From the NCBI RefSeq assembly GCF_001718315.1, contig NZ_CP013363.1, positions 2,108,001-2,172,000 on the forward strand: 64,000 bases of DNA, given 5' to 3'. A program made the translations under genes and the position numbers. Origin of the DNA: Burkholderia diffusa (GTDB lineage: Bacteria; Pseudomonadota; Gammaproteobacteria; Burkholderiales; Burkholderiaceae). This document shows, piece by piece, positions 34,671 through 44,355 of this stretch. Within the stretch, counting starts at the first letter, position 1. Each line of letters starts with the position of its first letter. The notes under the pieces were generated by a model. It did no database searches, was not told the origin of the DNA, and saw nothing but the letters and a program-made list of their open reading frames with translations.

Positions 34671-34707
34671 ACGCGGCCCGCCCGCACGATACGGAAGGGC
34701 CGCGTTT
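34671..34707. terminator. Hairpin terminator at the end of the choline transporter operon
   Basis: A 9-base-pair perfect stem (ACGCGGCCC/GGGCCGCGT) with a 17-base loop lies between the PACE gene (+) and the choX end (-). Forward, it is followed by TTTC; reverse, by GCTTTC. It can serve both strands. Confidence 0.6.
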
Positions 34708-34756
34708 CATTACGCCGGCGCGCCGCCTTCGGCGAGCGCGCCGTTGGTCCGGTCGC

Positions 34757-35704
34757 TCAATGCACGCCAAGATACGCCTTCACCGCCGGCAGGCCCGGCT
34801 TGCCGTCGAGCGTCGTCACGCCGGCCAGCCACTTGTCGAGGGCCTGCGGGTTCGCCTTCAGCCACTCGGCGGCCGCCTTGTTCGGATCTTCCTTGTTCAT
34901 GATCGGCACCATCACGTGGTTCTCGATCGTCGTCGTGAACTGCAGGTTCGACACGAACTTCGCAACGTTCGGGCAGCGCTGCGCGTAGTCGGGCGGCGTG
35001 GCCGTCAGCACCTTCGCTTCGCCGTAGTTCGGACCGAACACGTCGTCGCCGCCGCTCAGGTAGTCGATCTTCATCTGCACGTTCATCGGATGCGGTTCCC
35101 AGCCGAGGAACACGATCCACTGCTTCTCGCGGATCGCGCGATTCACCTCGACCAGCATCCCGGCCTCGCTCGACTCGACCATCTTGAACTTGCCGAGGCC
35201 GAACTGGTTGCCGTCGATCATCTTCTTGATCAGCAGATTGCCGTCGTTGCCCGGTTCGATCCCGTAGATCTTGCCGTTGAGCTTGTCCGCGAACTTCTGG
35301 ATGTCGGCGAACGACTTCAGGCCGCCCTGATACACGTAGTCGGGCACCGCGAGCGTGTATTTCGCGCCGGTCAGGTTCGGCGTGCCGAGCACCTTGATCG
35401 TGCCGGCCTTCGTGAACGGCTGGATGATCGGATCCATCGTCGGCGACCAGTAGCCGAGGAACACGTCGATCTGCTTGCTCTTGATGCCCGCGAACGTGAT
35501 CGGCACCGATGCGATCGTCTTGGTCGGCGCATAGCCGAGCCCTTGCAGCATCGTCGATGCGAGACCGGTGGTGGCCGCGATGTCGGACCAGCCGACGTCC
35601 GCGAAGCGCACGTTCTTGCACACGGGCGGGTCGGCCGCATAAACCGCCGACATCGGCGCTGCAATTCCGATCCCGCATGCCGCTGCGATCAATAGGCGCT
35701 TCAT
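34757..35704 (-). CDS. choX: Choline/glycine betaine ABC transporter substrate-binding protein (ChoX-like)
   Basis: A 315-residue periplasmic binding protein with a signal peptide to about residue 23 (MKRLLIAAACGIGIAAPMSAVYA). The mature protein shows the aromatic-box landmarks of ChoX: VRFADVGWSDI, KQIDVFLGYWSPTMDP, YGIEPGNDGN and EKQWIVFLGWEPHPMN; tryptophans and tyrosines there cage the trimethylammonium group. Start is the ATG at 35704 behind AGGAGAA. It lies downstream of the GATase-AraC regulator gene in the choVW operon direction. Specificity for choline versus betaine or carnitine cannot be fully decided. Confidence 0.87.
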   Translation of the reverse strand: MKRLLIAAACGIGIAAPMSAVYAADPPVCKNVRFADVGWSDIAATTGLASTMLQGLGYAPTKTIASVPITFAGIKSKQIDVFLGYWSPTMDPIIQPFTKAGTIKVLGTPNLTGAKYTLAVPDYVYQGGLKSFADIQKFADKLNGKIYGIEPGNDGNLLIKKMIDGNQFGLGKFKMVESSEAGMLVEVNRAIREKQWIVFLGWEPHPMNVQMKIDYLSGGDDVFGPNYGEAKVLTATPPDYAQRCPNVAKFVSNLQFTTTIENHVMVPIMNKEDPNKAAAEWLKANPQALDKWLAGVTTLDGKPGLPAVKAYLGVH

Positions 35705-35814
35705 CTGTCTTCTCCTCAAAGTGACGTCGTTTTTCATGGGTGCGGGATCGAGTATTGAAACCGCGCGCCGCGATCCCGGCGGCGTCGCGGACCGAATGGT
35801 TCGCGCGGGTCGCG

Positions 35815-36816
35815 TTAGCGGCCCGGCAACCGGCGCTCGTAGCTCGGCGCGTGACCGAACTGCGCGCGGTACGCCTTGCTGAAGTGACACGGCGAATGGA
35901 ATCCGCACGTCGTCGTCACGCGCGCGATCGATGCGTCGGTCGTGCGCAGCAGGTCGCGCGCGCGTTTCAGACGCAGCGTCAGGTAATAGTGGGTCGGAGA
36001 CACGTTCAGGTACACCTTGAACATCCGCTGCAGGTGCCGTTGCGACAGCCGCACGAGCCGCGCGAGTTCCTCGAGCGACAGCGGCTCCTCGATGTTCGCC
36101 TCCATCAGCCGCACGACCTCGATCAGCTCCGCGCGCGAGAAACCGACGCGCGCATCGACGGGAATCGGCTGCGTGTCGGTCGAGCTGCGGATGCGCTCGA
36201 GAATGAACTGCTCGGACACCTGCGCGGCAAGCTGCTGGCCGAAGCGCATGCCGACGAGGTTCAGCATCAGGTCGAGCGGCGCGGTGCCGCCGGTGCAGGT
36301 AAGCCGGTCGCGATCGACGACGAACAGCTCGTCGGCGAACCCCACCTGCGGAAACTCCGCATGCAGCGCGGACAGGTTCTCCCAATGCACGGTGCAGCGA
36401 TAGCCGTCGAGCAGGCCGCTCGACATCAGCGCGTACGCGCCGGTGCAGATGCCGCCCAGCGGCAGCCCGCGTTCGGCGAGCGCCGCAAGGGTGTCGCGCG
36501 CGCCGTCGTCGACCACGTCGCGGATGCGGATCCCGCCACACACGATCATCACGTCAGGCAGGTTCGTGTAGTCGAGCGCCTGGGTCGGGCGCACCGCGAT
36601 GCCGTTGCTGGCATGCACGGGCGCACCGTCGAGCGAATAGATCGACCACTGGTAGTGGTCGGAACGCCCGACGTAGTTCGCCATCCGAAGCACTTCGACG
36701 GCGCTCGAGAACGCGATCATCGAGAAATTCGGCAGCGTCAGGAAGCCGAAATGGGCAAGGGACGAAACCGGTGAAACGCAAGCGGCGGGCACGGCGGCAA
36801 CGGCGGCGGACGTCAC
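35815..36816 (-). CDS. GlxA/GbdR-family transcriptional regulator (GATase-1-like + AraC HTH), choline/betaine locus
   Basis: A 333-residue regulator with an N-terminal DJ-1/PfpI-like domain (about residues 20-190; nucleophile-elbow segment LGGICTGAYALMSSGLLDGYR) and a C-terminal AraC domain (about 230-330; RLSQRHLQRMFKVYL and SIARVTTTCGFHSPCHFSKAYRAQFGH). The chosen start is a GTG at 36816 because AGGAG lies seven bases upstream; an ATG farther upstream lacks a site. It lies between choW and choX on the same strand. GbdR/CdhR homologues activate betaine or carnitine catabolism, so it probably controls this transporter (inference). Confidence 0.85.
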   Translation of the reverse strand: MTSAAVAAVPAACVSPVSSLAHFGFLTLPNFSMIAFSSAVEVLRMANYVGRSDHYQWSIYSLDGAPVHASNGIAVRPTQALDYTNLPDVMIVCGGIRIRDVVDDGARDTLAALAERGLPLGGICTGAYALMSSGLLDGYRCTVHWENLSALHAEFPQVGFADELFVVDRDRLTCTGGTAPLDLMLNLVGMRFGQQLAAQVSEQFILERIRSSTDTQPIPVDARVGFSRAELIEVVRLMEANIEEPLSLEELARLVRLSQRHLQRMFKVYLNVSPTHYYLTLRLKRARDLLRTTDASIARVTTTCGFHSPCHFSKAYRAQFGHAPSYERRLPGR

Positions 36817-36898
36817 ATCGGGCTCCTGGCGAATTGAGCAGGTTGCACGCAGCCAGCCCCGTGGCAAACGCCACGGAAGCCGGTATCGAATCGGGGAA

Positions 36899-36924
36899 GG
36901 CGGCCGGAAGGCGAACCGGCCGCC
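36899..36924. terminator. GGCGGCCGG/CCGGCCGCC hairpin after choW
   Basis: A perfect 9-base-pair stem with an 8-base loop lies 7 bases beyond the choW stop. There is no T-run on either side, so it may slow or partly terminate transcription between choVW and the regulator, or stabilise the choVW mRNA end. Confidence 0.45.
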
Positions 36925-36930
36925 GGTTGC

Positions 36931-37827
36931 TTACGCTTGCGCGGGCGTGGCCTTCGCGCGGAACAGGTGCTTCAGGCCCGAGAACAGCGGTGCCTTCACG
37001 GTGCCCGGCGCGCGGCCGAAGCTCTCGGTGATGCGGTCGAGAATGATCGCGAGCAGCACGACCGACAGACCGCTTTCGAAGCCGAGGCCGATGTCGAGGC
37101 GCTGGATACTCGCGAGCACGTCGTTGCCGAGGCCGCCCGCGCCGACCATCGACGCAATGATCACCATCGACAGCGCCATCATGATCGTCTGGTTCACACC
37201 CTGCATGATCGACGGCAGCGCGTTCGGGAATTGAACCTTGTACAGCAGCTGCCACGGCGTGCAACCGAATGCCTGGCCGGCTTCGACGATCTCGCGGTTC
37301 ACGTGGCGGATGCCGAGGCTCGTCAGGCGCACGGCCGGCGGCATCGCGAAGATCACCGTCGACAGGATCCCCGGCACGCGGCCGAGGCCGAACAGCATCG
37401 CGGCCGGAATCAGGTAGACGAATGCGGGCATCGTCTGCATCAGATCGAGGATCGGACGCACGATCGCGGCGACCCACTTGCTCTTCGCCGCCCAGATGCC
37501 GAGCGGAATGCCGAGCACGAGGCTGATGATCGTCGACGACAGCGTGAGGCCGAGCGTGATGACCGTCTGGTCCCAGAAGCCCGTCGCGAAGATCAGCAGC
37601 AGCGACGCGGTGGTGAACAGCGCGAAACGCCAGCCCACGCGCCACAGACCGATACCGATGAAGATCGCCATCATCAGCCACATCGGGATCGCCTGCAGGC
37701 TGTGCTCGACGAATGCGGCGAGGCCCTCGATCGCGCGGCCGATCGTATCGAACGTCGCCGCATCATGGTCTAGCAGGTAGTGAACGGACTGGTCGACCCA
37801 GCTGCCGAGCGGAATCATTTCAGACAT
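36931..37827 (-). CDS. choW: Choline/glycine betaine ABC transporter permease (ChoW-like)
   Basis: A 298-residue inner-membrane permease of the ProW/ChoW group. Six or more hydrophobic segments are visible from about residue 48; the EAA-like loop reads VNREIVEAGQAFGCTPWQLLYKVQFP, and GVNQTIMMALSMVIIASMVGAGGLG is a strong family signature. Its start overlaps the ATPase gene by eight bases. The N-terminal ~45 residues are soluble and amphipathic, as in ProW. Confidence 0.92.
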   Translation of the reverse strand: MSEMIPLGSWVDQSVHYLLDHDAATFDTIGRAIEGLAAFVEHSLQAIPMWLMMAIFIGIGLWRVGWRFALFTTASLLLIFATGFWDQTVITLGLTLSSTIISLVLGIPLGIWAAKSKWVAAIVRPILDLMQTMPAFVYLIPAAMLFGLGRVPGILSTVIFAMPPAVRLTSLGIRHVNREIVEAGQAFGCTPWQLLYKVQFPNALPSIMQGVNQTIMMALSMVIIASMVGAGGLGNDVLASIQRLDIGLGFESGLSVVLLAIILDRITESFGRAPGTVKAPLFSGLKHLFRAKATPAQA

Positions 37828-38989
37828 GGGAGCCTCGCGAACGCGTGATGGCCTTCAGGATAAGTGCGCGATCGACCGAGCCGCAGTAGCAGCCGTCGTC
37901 GTCGACGACGGGCAGCGCATTCGGGCTCGCGACGACACGCGCGACGACATGTTCGAGCGACGCATCGCGCCGGATGCTTTCGATCGGCCGCACGGACGGC
38001 GCGTCCTGACCGATCGCCTCGCGCGTGACGAAGCCGCGGATCTTGCGGGCGGCGTCGAGCACGAACGCGTATTCGGCGCTGCCGTTCAGCGTCGCCGCGA
38101 CGTTCGCCGCATCGCACTTCGACATGGTCGGCACGGCGCCCGTCTGCATCAGGTCGCCCGCCGTCAGATAGCGGCTCGTGTCGATGCCGTCGAAGAACGC
38201 ACGCACGTAGTCGTCCGCCGGGTTCGCGATGATGTCCTGCGGCGTGCCGACCTGCACGAGCCGGCCGCCTTCCATGATCGCGATGCGGTTGCCGATGCGC
38301 AGCGCCTCTTCCAGATCGTGCGACACGAACATGATCGTGCGGCGCTGCTCCTTCTGCAGTTGCAGCAGCACGTCCTGCATTTCGCGGCGCTTGAGCGGAT
38401 CGAGTGCGGAGAACGCCTCGTCCATGATCATCAGCGACGGGTTCACGGCCAGCGCGCGGGCCAGCCCGACGCGCTGCTGCATGCCGCCCGACAGCTCGGA
38501 CGGCAGCTTGTGCGAGAACGGTGCGAGGCCGACCTGCTCGAGCACCTCCATCGCGCGGCGTTCGCGTTCCTTCTTGCCGACGCCGGCGACCTCGAGGCCG
38601 AACGCGGCATTCGATACCACGGTGCGATGCGGCATCAGCGCGAACGACTGAAACACCATGCTCATGTCCTTGCGGCGCAGCGCGGTCAGCGCGGAGCGGC
38701 GTGCCGACGCGACGTCGAGCCCGTCGATCAGCACCTTGCCGGCGCTCGGATCGACCAGCCGGTTCACGAGGCGGATCAGCGTGGATTTGCCGGAGCCGGA
38801 CAGGCCCATCAGCACGAATATTTCGCCTTCCTGCACGTCGAACGATACGTTGTGCACACCGACGACCTGACCGGTACGCTTGAGCACGTCGTCTTTCGTC
38901 GCGCCGGCAGCGAGCATGTCGAGCGCCTGCTGCGGGTTGCTTCCAAATACCTTGCACAGACCTTCGACCACGACCTTGGGGGCATCCAT
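37820..38989 (-). CDS. choV: Choline/glycine betaine ABC transporter ATP-binding protein (ChoV-like)
   Basis: A 389-residue ATPase of the ProV/OpuAA group. Walker A GLSGSGKS is at residues 62-69, the signature LSGGMQQRV near 165-173, and Walker B LMIMDEAFSALDP follows. The C-terminal ~110 residues contain paired CBS-like segments (DAARKIRGFVTREAIG; VVDDDGCYCGSVDRALIL) that sense ionic strength or ligands in relatives. An insertion at residues 18-40 (NPQQALDMLAAGATKDD) after the first strand is typical of ProV/ChoV. First gene of the choVW operon, with its promoter in 38990-39300. Confidence 0.92.
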   Translation of the reverse strand: MDAPKVVVEGLCKVFGSNPQQALDMLAAGATKDDVLKRTGQVVGVHNVSFDVQEGEIFVLMGLSGSGKSTLIRLVNRLVDPSAGKVLIDGLDVASARRSALTALRRKDMSMVFQSFALMPHRTVVSNAAFGLEVAGVGKKERERRAMEVLEQVGLAPFSHKLPSELSGGMQQRVGLARALAVNPSLMIMDEAFSALDPLKRREMQDVLLQLQKEQRRTIMFVSHDLEEALRIGNRIAIMEGGRLVQVGTPQDIIANPADDYVRAFFDGIDTSRYLTAGDLMQTGAVPTMSKCDAANVAATLNGSAEYAFVLDAARKIRGFVTREAIGQDAPSVRPIESIRRDASLEHVVARVVASPNALPVVDDDGCYCGSVDRALILKAITRSRGSHV

Positions 38990-39583
38990 CGAAACCTTCT
39001 CCTCGTGTAGCGGGGACTCACGCGTGTCATAGCGTGCCTACATAGTTGCCAGAAAAAACCCCGACCTGCCGACGAATTACGACAAACGCTTGCGCAAATA
39101 CGACACACCCGGCGGCCCCGCCACGCGGGGCTCGGCGCCCGGCGGCACGTGATTGCGGCAATGCAATACGCGCACGACCAATAACGACGGGCATCTCGGG
39201 CGCGGCTTGTGCGCAGCAGCGCGATGCGCAAGCGGCGCCGATTTGCACTCACCCGCGCAGGCCGCGCGTCGCTTTGCGACAATTCCACGTCCGATCGGAC
39301 GGCGTCGCCTGCCCCTCTCGTGCAAAAGGAATGGTCGTACGAAACCTGGCATCGCGAACGTGCAATAGCCACGTTTCGCAGCGCGCCCGCAACCCAGAAA
39401 ATCCCCCATGGCCATTGTGATACATTGCCGGCAATCACGCCGATCGCGATGTCGCGCACCTTGCGCGCGGCGCCGCGCCAAGGTGTGCGCATGCCGGTTC
39501 GCCTGCCGGCCATACTGAAACAGCCTCGATCGGGCCGTGCGACGATCGAAGGACGATAACGAAATGAGAGAGGGAGCAAGGCG
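38990..39583. other. 594-base divergent intergenic region, choV promoter and DUF2339 promoter
   Basis: No reading frame here shows protein-like conservation. The region separates the minus-strand choVW operon from the plus-strand DUF2339 gene and is less GC-rich in patches (for example 39040-39060). It should hold the promoters of both and any GbdR-type operator. I could not identify a clear binding site. Confidence 0.5.
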
Positions 39584-42500
39584 ATGAATTGGGCTTTTGC
39601 CGCAATCGGTTTCATCGTGGGCGGTATCGCCGCATTATTCGGGGATTTCTCCGCTGCCAACGGCACGCTGCTTGGCGCGGCGGTCGGGTTCTGCATCGGT
39701 CACGCGCTGCAGCAACGCACGCGCAAGAGCGGCGGCACGATACCCGACGCGTTCGCGATGTACACCACCCCCGCGACACTGCAACCCGCTCCCGTGCCGC
39801 TCGCCGATCGCGTCGCGCGCCTCGAAGCGACGGTCGACGCGCTCACGCGCGAGCTCGACGCGCTGCGCGGTCAGCTCGCGGGCGCGAAGGCCGGCGCCGC
39901 GAGCGGCAGCGCCGCACAAATGCCGCCGGCGACGCCTGCCACCGTCACGCCCACACCCGCCGCAATGCCGCCGCGGCCGGCCGCGCGGCCGGCCGTCGCG
40001 CGCGACGGCGTGCCGCCGTCGACGTCCGTCCCGGCTCCCGCACCGGCAGTCGCCACGCGGGCGAGCGACGCGGCCGCCGCTGCCGGCGCGTCGACGAATC
40101 CGCCCGCGACGACTGCGCCATCTGCCCCGCCCGCCCCACCCGCCCCACCCGCACCGCCGGAAGCATACGAACCCGACATCGTCGAACGCGCGTTCCGCGC
40201 CGCGCGCGACTGGCTGCTCGGCGGCAATACGGTCGTGCGCGTCGGCATCATCGTGCTGTTCTTCGGTGTCGCGTTCCTGCTCAAGTACGCGGCCGACAAC
40301 AACATGCTGCCGATCGAATTGCGCCTCGCCGGCACGGCACTCGCCGCGGCCTCGCTGCTCGCGATCGGGTGGCGCGTGCGTGCGCGCCGCGCGGCATACG
40401 GCCTCGTGCTGCAGGGCGGCGGCATCGGCATCCTGTACCTGACGATCTTCGCCGCGACCAAGCTCTACGCACTGCTGCCGATCGGCGCGGCGTTCCCGCT
40501 GATGGTCGCGGTGTGCGCGCTGAGCGCGTTCCTCGCGGTGAAGCAGAACGCACTGCCGCTTGCGTTCATGGGCACCGCGGGCGGCTTTCTCGCGCCGGTG
40601 CTGCTGTCGACCGGCCACGGCAGCCATGTCGCGCTGTTCAGCTACTACGCGTTGCTGAACGCGGGCATCTTCGCGATCGCATGGTTCAAGGCCTGGCGTC
40701 CGCTGAACCTGCTCGGCTTCGTGTTCACGTTCACGATCGGCTCGGCGTGGGGCGTGACGGCATACCGCCCCGCGCTGTTCGCGACCACCGAGCCGTTTCT
40801 GATCCTGTTCTTCCTGATGTACGTCGGCATCGCGCTGCTGTATGCGGTGAAACGCGAACTGGCGTTGCGCCACTATGTCGACGGCACGCTGGTGTTCGGC
40901 ACTCCGATCGTCGCGACGGCGCTGCAGGCCGCGCTCGTGAAAGGCACCCCGTTCGGGCTCGCGTGGAGCGCGGTCGCGCTGTCGGCGTTCTACGTCGCGG
41001 TCGCCGCATGGCTTGCGCGGCGCCGCGATCGTCTCGCGCTGCTGTTCGAGGCAATGCTCGCGCTGGCGGTGATCTTCGCGACGCTCGCGGTGCCGCTCGC
41101 ATTTTCGGGCCCGACGACGAGTGCCGCGTGGGCGATCGAAGGCGCGGCGATCGTGTGGGTCGGCGTGCGCGAGAAACGCCTTGCGCCGTTCGGCTTCGGC
41201 CTGCTGATGCAGATCGCCGCGGCCGGCGCATTCTTCACGAGCCTGCTTGGGCCGACCGACACGAACGCGCTGCCGGTGCTCAACAGCCCGTATATCGCCA
41301 TGCTGCTGATCTCGCTCGCCGGGCTGTTCACGGGATGGTGGCTGCACGGGCGCGACGAAGCGCGCGCGTGGCACGCATGGATGCCGGACGTCGGCGCTGC
41401 CGCCGCGGCCTGGGGGCTGCTGTGGTGGTTGAGCGGCGGGCTGCACGAGATCCTGGTCCAGGCGAGCCGCCACGTCGATCTGCATGCGGACCGCTTCGTC
41501 GTCGACGCAACCGCGCTGTTCGCGGTCGGCACCGCATGGCTTGCACACGTCGCGCGCCGCAAGCTGGCGTGGCCGATCGCCGAATGGCCCGCACTCGCGT
41601 TGACGCCGGTGCTCGCGCTGCTCGCAATGCGCGCGTTCGATGCGCATGAGGCACCGTTGTCGGGCATGGGCGCGTTCGCGTGGCCGATCGCCGTCATCGC
41701 AGGCTACGCGCTGTTGCGGCGTCAGTCGCGCGGCACGGTAGCGGCTGCGCCGGCCACGGGCGCGACCGGCACCACGAGCGCGTCAACCATGGCGGCCATC
41801 CCCGCCCCGGTGATCGCGCCACTGCACACGCTGATGTTCTGGACGTTGTGCGGGCTGTTCTCGCTGGAAGGCTTCTGGCGCCTGCGCGCGTTCGTGCCCG
41901 AAGGCGCGTGGAGCTGGAGCGCGTGGGCCTACGGCTTCGGCGCGCTGCTTCTGCTGGTTTCTGGCCCCGGCTCCCGGCTGCGCTGGCCCGTCGCCGCGTT
42001 CCCGCGTGCGTATCAGGTGTGGGGGGCCGCGCCGCTCGCCGCGCTGCTGTGGCTCTGGAGCATCGCCAGCGTAACGAGCGACGGCGATGCGTCGCCGTTG
42101 TTCTGGCTGCCGCTGCTCAATCCGCTCGACGTCGCGCAACTATTGATCTTCGTCGCATTCGCCACCTGGCTGCGCCGCCTGAAAACGCTCGGTGTCGGCT
42201 GGCACCCGCTCGCGGCCGACCTGGCGGCGCTCGCGACCGTGTTCCTGTGGTTCAACGCGCTGCTGCTGCGCACGCTGCATCACCGTTTCCACCTCGCCTA
42301 CGACATCGACGCCGTGCTGCAGTCGTTCGGCATCCAGCAGGTGTTCATGGTCGGCTGGAGCCTGTTCGCGTTCGCCGGCATGTGGCTGACGCGCCGCGAA
42401 GGCATCGCGCGCGTGTGCGCGCTCGCGTCCTTGCCGCTGATCGTCGTGATGTGGGTCTGGACCTTCTACGCAAACTTCACGCAGGACGGCGGCAACTGGG

Positions 42501-43006
42501 CGCGCGTCCCGCTGCTCAATCCGCTCGACCTCGTGCTCGTGGTGGTCTATGCGCTCGCCGCATCGTGGTTCCTGCGCGCGCGCAAGCTCGGCTGGTCGTT
42601 CGGCAACTACCGCATCGAGCTGCTCTGCGCGGCCGGCGCGACGGCCTTCCTGTGGCTGAACGCGATGCTGCTGCGCACGCTGCATCACTGGACCGGCGTG
42701 CCGTACGCATTCGATGCGATGGCGGAATCGACGCTCGTGCAGGCGTCGGTTTCCGTGTACTGGACACTCTGCGCGCTGGCGACGATGATCTGGGCCGCGC
42801 GCCGCGGGTTGCGTCCGCTGTGGTTCGTCGGCGCCGCGCTGCTCGCGCTCACCGTGATCAAGCTGTTCCTGTTCGACCTGTCGCACGTCACCGGCATCGA
42901 ACGCATCGTGTCGTTCATCGGCATCGGCATCCTGCTGCTGTTGATCGGCTATTTTTCGCCGCTGCCGCCGAAGGCCGCGGCTCAACGGGACGACCACCAA
43001 CCATGA
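39584..43006 (+). CDS. DUF2339 large polytopic membrane protein
   Basis: An 1140-residue inner-membrane protein. Residues 1-35 form a glycine-zipper-like TM segment (FIVGGIAALFGDFSAANGTLLGAAVGFCIG). Residues ~65-95 are a predicted coiled coil (ADRVARLEATVDALTRELDALRGQLAG), then a Pro/Ala-rich linker to about residue 195, then more than 20 hydrophobic helices to the C-terminus. The segment NTVVRVGIIVLFFGVAFLLKY followed by PIELRL is the DUF2339 signature. Function is unknown. It overlaps the DUF3999 gene by four bases, and the two families are habitual partners, implying a membrane complex. Confidence 0.85.
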   Translation: MNWAFAAIGFIVGGIAALFGDFSAANGTLLGAAVGFCIGHALQQRTRKSGGTIPDAFAMYTTPATLQPAPVPLADRVARLEATVDALTRELDALRGQLAGAKAGAASGSAAQMPPATPATVTPTPAAMPPRPAARPAVARDGVPPSTSVPAPAPAVATRASDAAAAAGASTNPPATTAPSAPPAPPAPPAPPEAYEPDIVERAFRAARDWLLGGNTVVRVGIIVLFFGVAFLLKYAADNNMLPIELRLAGTALAAASLLAIGWRVRARRAAYGLVLQGGGIGILYLTIFAATKLYALLPIGAAFPLMVAVCALSAFLAVKQNALPLAFMGTAGGFLAPVLLSTGHGSHVALFSYYALLNAGIFAIAWFKAWRPLNLLGFVFTFTIGSAWGVTAYRPALFATTEPFLILFFLMYVGIALLYAVKRELALRHYVDGTLVFGTPIVATALQAALVKGTPFGLAWSAVALSAFYVAVAAWLARRRDRLALLFEAMLALAVIFATLAVPLAFSGPTTSAAWAIEGAAIVWVGVREKRLAPFGFGLLMQIAAAGAFFTSLLGPTDTNALPVLNSPYIAMLLISLAGLFTGWWLHGRDEARAWHAWMPDVGAAAAAWGLLWWLSGGLHEILVQASRHVDLHADRFVVDATALFAVGTAWLAHVARRKLAWPIAEWPALALTPVLALLAMRAFDAHEAPLSGMGAFAWPIAVIAGYALLRRQSRGTVAAAPATGATGTTSASTMAAIPAPVIAPLHTLMFWTLCGLFSLEGFWRLRAFVPEGAWSWSAWAYGFGALLLLVSGPGSRLRWPVAAFPRAYQVWGAAPLAALLWLWSIASVTSDGDASPLFWLPLLNPLDVAQLLIFVAFATWLRRLKTLGVGWHPLAADLAALATVFLWFNALLLRTLHHRFHLAYDIDAVLQSFGIQQVFMVGWSLFAFAGMWLTRREGIARVCALASLPLIVVMWVWTFYANFTQDGGNWARVPLLNPLDLVLVVVYALAASWFLRARKLGWSFGNYRIELLCAAGATAFLWLNAMLLRTLHHWTGVPYAFDAMAESTLVQASVSVYWTLCALATMIWAARRGLRPLWFVGAALLALTVIKLFLFDLSHVTGIERIVSFIGIGILLLLIGYFSPLPPKAAAQRDDHQP

Positions 43007-44355
43007 AGCGACTCGCAGCCCTGCTCGGCCTGAGCCTGCTGACGTCGTTCGCGGCGGCCGACGGCGCCCCCGGTGCCGAACGCGTTGCCCAGCGCTTCTC
43101 GCTCGATCTCGACGGCAGCGCCGCGTATTACCAGCTCACCGTGCCGCAGCCGGTCTATGCAGCCAGCCGGCGTGACGATCTCGGCGACGTGCGCATCTTC
43201 AACGGCGCCGGCGAGCCGGTGCCGTACTCGCTCGATGCGCCCGCGGCAGCGGCCGTGCCGCCGTCGCGCACGCCGGTGCACTGGTTCCCGCTGCCGCCCG
43301 CGCGCAACGACGACGGGCACGCGCCGCTCGGCGTGTCGGTTGCGCCGGACGGCTCGCTGCGAGCGGCCGTCACCGCGCCGGCTCGTGCGAAGCATGCGGC
43401 CGATCTCGTCGACCTGTCGCACGCGGACGGCGAAGTCGACGCACTGCTCGTGCATGTGAGCGACGACAGCTACCAGGGGCGCGTCGCCGTCGAAGCGAGC
43501 GACGACCTGCGCAGCTGGCGCTCGCTCGGCAGCACGCAACTGCTGAAGGTCGGGCGCGGCGGCGACACGCTGGTGCAGGATCGCATCGCGCTCGAAGGCA
43601 CGGGGCCGCGCTACCTGCGGCTCGACTGGCTCGACGGCGCGCCCTCGATCGCATCGATCGAGACCGAAACGCGGCCACACGATGCACGCACGGCGGACAG
43701 CGCGGCCGTGCCGCGTCAATGGCGCGACGCCGTGCACGTGCGAGCCGGCAGCACGCCCGGCGAGTATCTGTTCGACACCGACGGCGCATATCCGGTCGAC
43801 CGCGTGCGCATCGACCTTCCACAACCGAATACGGTTGCGCGCGCAATGTTGCAGAGTCGCCCCGACGCGCAAACGCCGTGGCGCGACGTCGCCGGCGTGG
43901 CCCTGTTCCGGCTGCAGGGCAAGGGCGGCGAACAGCGCAACCCGCCGCTGGCGTTCGCGCCGAATCCGGATCGCGCATGGCGAATCGTCGTCGACATGCG
44001 CAACGGCGGCCTCGGCGGCGGCCGGCCGTCCGTCGCGGTCGGCTGGCATCCGGCCGCCCTGACCTTCGTCGCGCGCGGCACGCCGCCGTTCACGCTCGGC
44101 GTCGGCAATGCGTTACTGCCGTCGGCGGCGGTGGGCCGCGATGCGCTGCTGGTCGGGATGGCGCCGGAAGTGCGGCCCGCGCGCGTCGGCGCGGCACTGC
44201 CGGTCTCGGCGGCTCCGCCGGAGCCGGCCGCCGATAAGGATGCGATCCGCCGTTACGTGCTGTGGGGAGCGCTGGTCGTTGCGGTCGGCGTGCTCGGCAC
44301 GATCGCATGGCGCCTCGCGCGTGGCGGCAGCGACACGCACGCACGCGACGATTGA
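43003..44355 (+). CDS. DUF3999 periplasmic/membrane-anchored protein
   Basis: A 450-residue protein with a signal peptide (about residues 1-19, ending SFAAADG), a large extracytoplasmic domain and one TM helix near the C-terminus (about 416-436, YVLWGALVVAVGVLGTIAW) with a short basic tail. The N-terminal part reads FSLDLDGSAAYYQLTVPQPVYAASRRDDLGDVRIFNGAGEPVPY, matching DUF3999. Function is unknown; the repeated beta-rich segments suggest jelly-roll domains that could bind a glycan (inference). Its start lies inside the DUF2339 stop region (ATGA), so both are made together. Confidence 0.83.
   Translation: MKRLAALLGLSLLTSFAAADGAPGAERVAQRFSLDLDGSAAYYQLTVPQPVYAASRRDDLGDVRIFNGAGEPVPYSLDAPAAAAVPPSRTPVHWFPLPPARNDDGHAPLGVSVAPDGSLRAAVTAPARAKHAADLVDLSHADGEVDALLVHVSDDSYQGRVAVEASDDLRSWRSLGSTQLLKVGRGGDTLVQDRIALEGTGPRYLRLDWLDGAPSIASIETETRPHDARTADSAAVPRQWRDAVHVRAGSTPGEYLFDTDGAYPVDRVRIDLPQPNTVARAMLQSRPDAQTPWRDVAGVALFRLQGKGGEQRNPPLAFAPNPDRAWRIVVDMRNGGLGGGRPSVAVGWHPAALTFVARGTPPFTLGVGNALLPSAAVGRDALLVGMAPEVRPARVGAALPVSAAPPEPAADKDAIRRYVLWGALVVAVGVLGTIAWRLARGGSDTHARDD

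Noticed and set aside
39046-39559. Several short frames in the choV-DUF2339 intergenic region
   Set aside because: Composition does not resemble protein, and starts lack ribosome binding sites. Promoter DNA is the simpler reading.
39635-41649. Large overlapping frames on both strands within the DUF2339 gene
   Set aside because: Only the 1140-residue frame has TM helices and a family match; the others are shadows.
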